From assembly GCA_947475735.1 (NCBI GenBank), contig CANJLQ010000006.1:62001-126000 (forward strand): DNA of 64,000 nucleotides, given 5' to 3'. Positions 63,455 through 64,000 of the stretch are shown piece after piece. Source of the stretch: Caulobacteraceae bacterium. GTDB lineage: Bacteria > Pseudomonadota > Alphaproteobacteria > Caulobacterales > Caulobacteraceae. Position 1 is the first letter of the stretch. Every line of letters begins with the position of its first letter. Below the pieces are notes generated by a model. The model saw only the letters and a list, made by a program, of their open reading frames with translations, ran no database searches and was not told the DNA's origin. The position numbers and the translations under genes are program-made.

Positions 63455-64000
63455 ATGTTCGACATCAAACGCAAGACGATCGACTGGGCTGGACGCCCGC
63501 TGACGCTGGAGACGGGCCGCATCGCCCGCCAGGCCGACGGCGCCGTGCTGGCCACCTATGGAGAGACCGTGGTCCTGGCGACCGTCGTCTATGGCCGCGC
63601 GCCCAAGCCGGGCCTGGATTTCTTCCCCCTGACCGTCAACTACCAGGAAAAGACCTTCGCCGCGGGCAAGATCCCGGGTGGCTACTTCAAGCGTGAAGGC
63701 CGGCCCACGGAAAAAGAAACCCTGGTCAGCCGCCTGATCGACCGTCCGATCCGCCCCCTGTTCGTCAAGGGCTTCAAGAACGAGACCCAGGTCGTCATCA
63801 CGGTCCTCCAGCACGACCTGGAGAATGATCCCGACATCGTCGGCATGGTCGCCACCTCCGCCGCCCTGACCCTGTCGGGTGTGCCCTTCATGGGCCCGAT
63901 CGGCGCCGCGCGCGTCGGCTATGTCGACGGCGAGTTCGTTCTGAACCCGACGCTGGACCAGATGCCGGATTCGGCGCTGGACCTGGTCGTCGCCGGCACC
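63455..64000 (+). CDS. pnp: polynucleotide phosphorylase, 5' part
   Basis: 182 codons visible, the gene running off the window. [45 protein letters not shown] starts the first RNase PH domain. [36 protein letters not shown] is the family signature. It degrades RNA 3'-5' with phosphate and is a degradosome core. The 254-base leader after rpsO holds a terminator (63224) and no gene. Confidence 0.97.
   Translation, partial: MFDIKRKTIDWAGRPLTLETGRIARQADGAVLATYGETVVLATVVYGRAPKPGLDFFPLTVNYQEKTFAAGKIPGGYFKREGRPTEKETLVSRLIDRPIRPLFVKGFKNETQVVITVLQHDLENDPDIVGMVATSAALTLSGVPFMGPIGAARVGYVDGEFVLNPTLDQMPDSALDLVVAGT

Noticed and set aside
1..64000. CRISPR arrays, tRNA or rRNA genes, prophage or IS elements
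   Set aside because: I saw no regularly spaced direct repeats, cloverleaf sequences, transposases or integrases. A tRNA scan program would be needed to be fully sure for tRNAs.

Overview
The window is a GC-rich, gene-dense piece of an alphaproteobacterial chromosome. Gene order and product similarity point to Caulobacterales, most likely Brevundimonas or a close relative: hemE divergent from a PpsR/DUF299 gene around a CtrA-box-bearing spacer, an mnmE-mnmG-rsmG-parA-parB cluster with parS sites, an NtrZ-like protein, a NAD-GDH of the 180-kDa class, and the nusA-infB-rbfA-truB-rpsO-pnp string. The species assignment is inference. About 67 protein genes are supported. I recognised no tRNA, rRNA, CRISPR array, transposase or prophage.

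Layout. 1-3.2 kb: the 3' end of a YihY/BrkB membrane protein, a small conserved protein, a cold-shock protein and the cytochrome c maturation genes ccmC-ccmD-ccmG. 3.2-8.9 kb: a MarR regulator with a lysine-rich tail, YciB/IspZ, ftsY, a glutamine-dependent nadE, an NtrZ-like periplasmic protein and a DUF3576 lipoprotein. 9-13.3 kb: the leuS-lptE-holA operon. 13.3-19.5 kb (minus strand): a 59-residue protein, parB, parA, rsmG, mnmG, mnmE and DUF6489. 19.5-24.8 kb: a quinone oxidoreductase with an internal parS, then rho, hemJ, hemH and hemE. 24.8-25.3 kb: the putative replication origin. 25.3-28.9 kb: ppsR-maf-aroE-coaE-dnaQ. 28.9-35.8 kb: secB, a Tim44-domain protein, mltA, a BLUF photoreceptor, a HerA-like ATPase, an AI-2E family permease and an outer-membrane barrel. 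35.9-42.1 kb: the giant glutamate dehydrogenase, a universal stress protein and an Nfu-type Fe-S carrier. 42.2-50.3 kb: four small XRE regulators around tsaB-rimI-fur-miaB-phoH-ybeY-lnt. 50.3-53.7 kb: a lipoprotein, coaBC, dut, a small membrane protein and an AT-richer orphan gene. 53.8-64 kb: the rimP-nusA-ylxR-infB translation/transcription cluster, then rbfA-truB-rpsO and the start of pnp.

Chromosome biology. Left of about 24.8 kb most genes run on the minus strand, and right of about 25.3 kb most run on the plus strand. Transcription therefore mostly points away from the spacer, as expected around an origin. The ParABS system lies 5-10 kb to its left, with two perfect and two degenerate parS sequences. 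The leuS-lptE-holA operon and nadE are the main head-on exceptions on the left arm.

Most of the window is conserved housekeeping DNA, and I do not see a clear new multi-gene system. The least expected signals are small. A palindromic repeat seems to supply the ribosome binding site of both holA and truB with the same spacing. parS sequences are written into coding sequence. A terminator sits immediately in front of rimP. A near-perfect 32-base palindrome lies upstream of mnmE. An AT-richer orphan gene sits at 53 kb, at the place where metK/trmB are often found.
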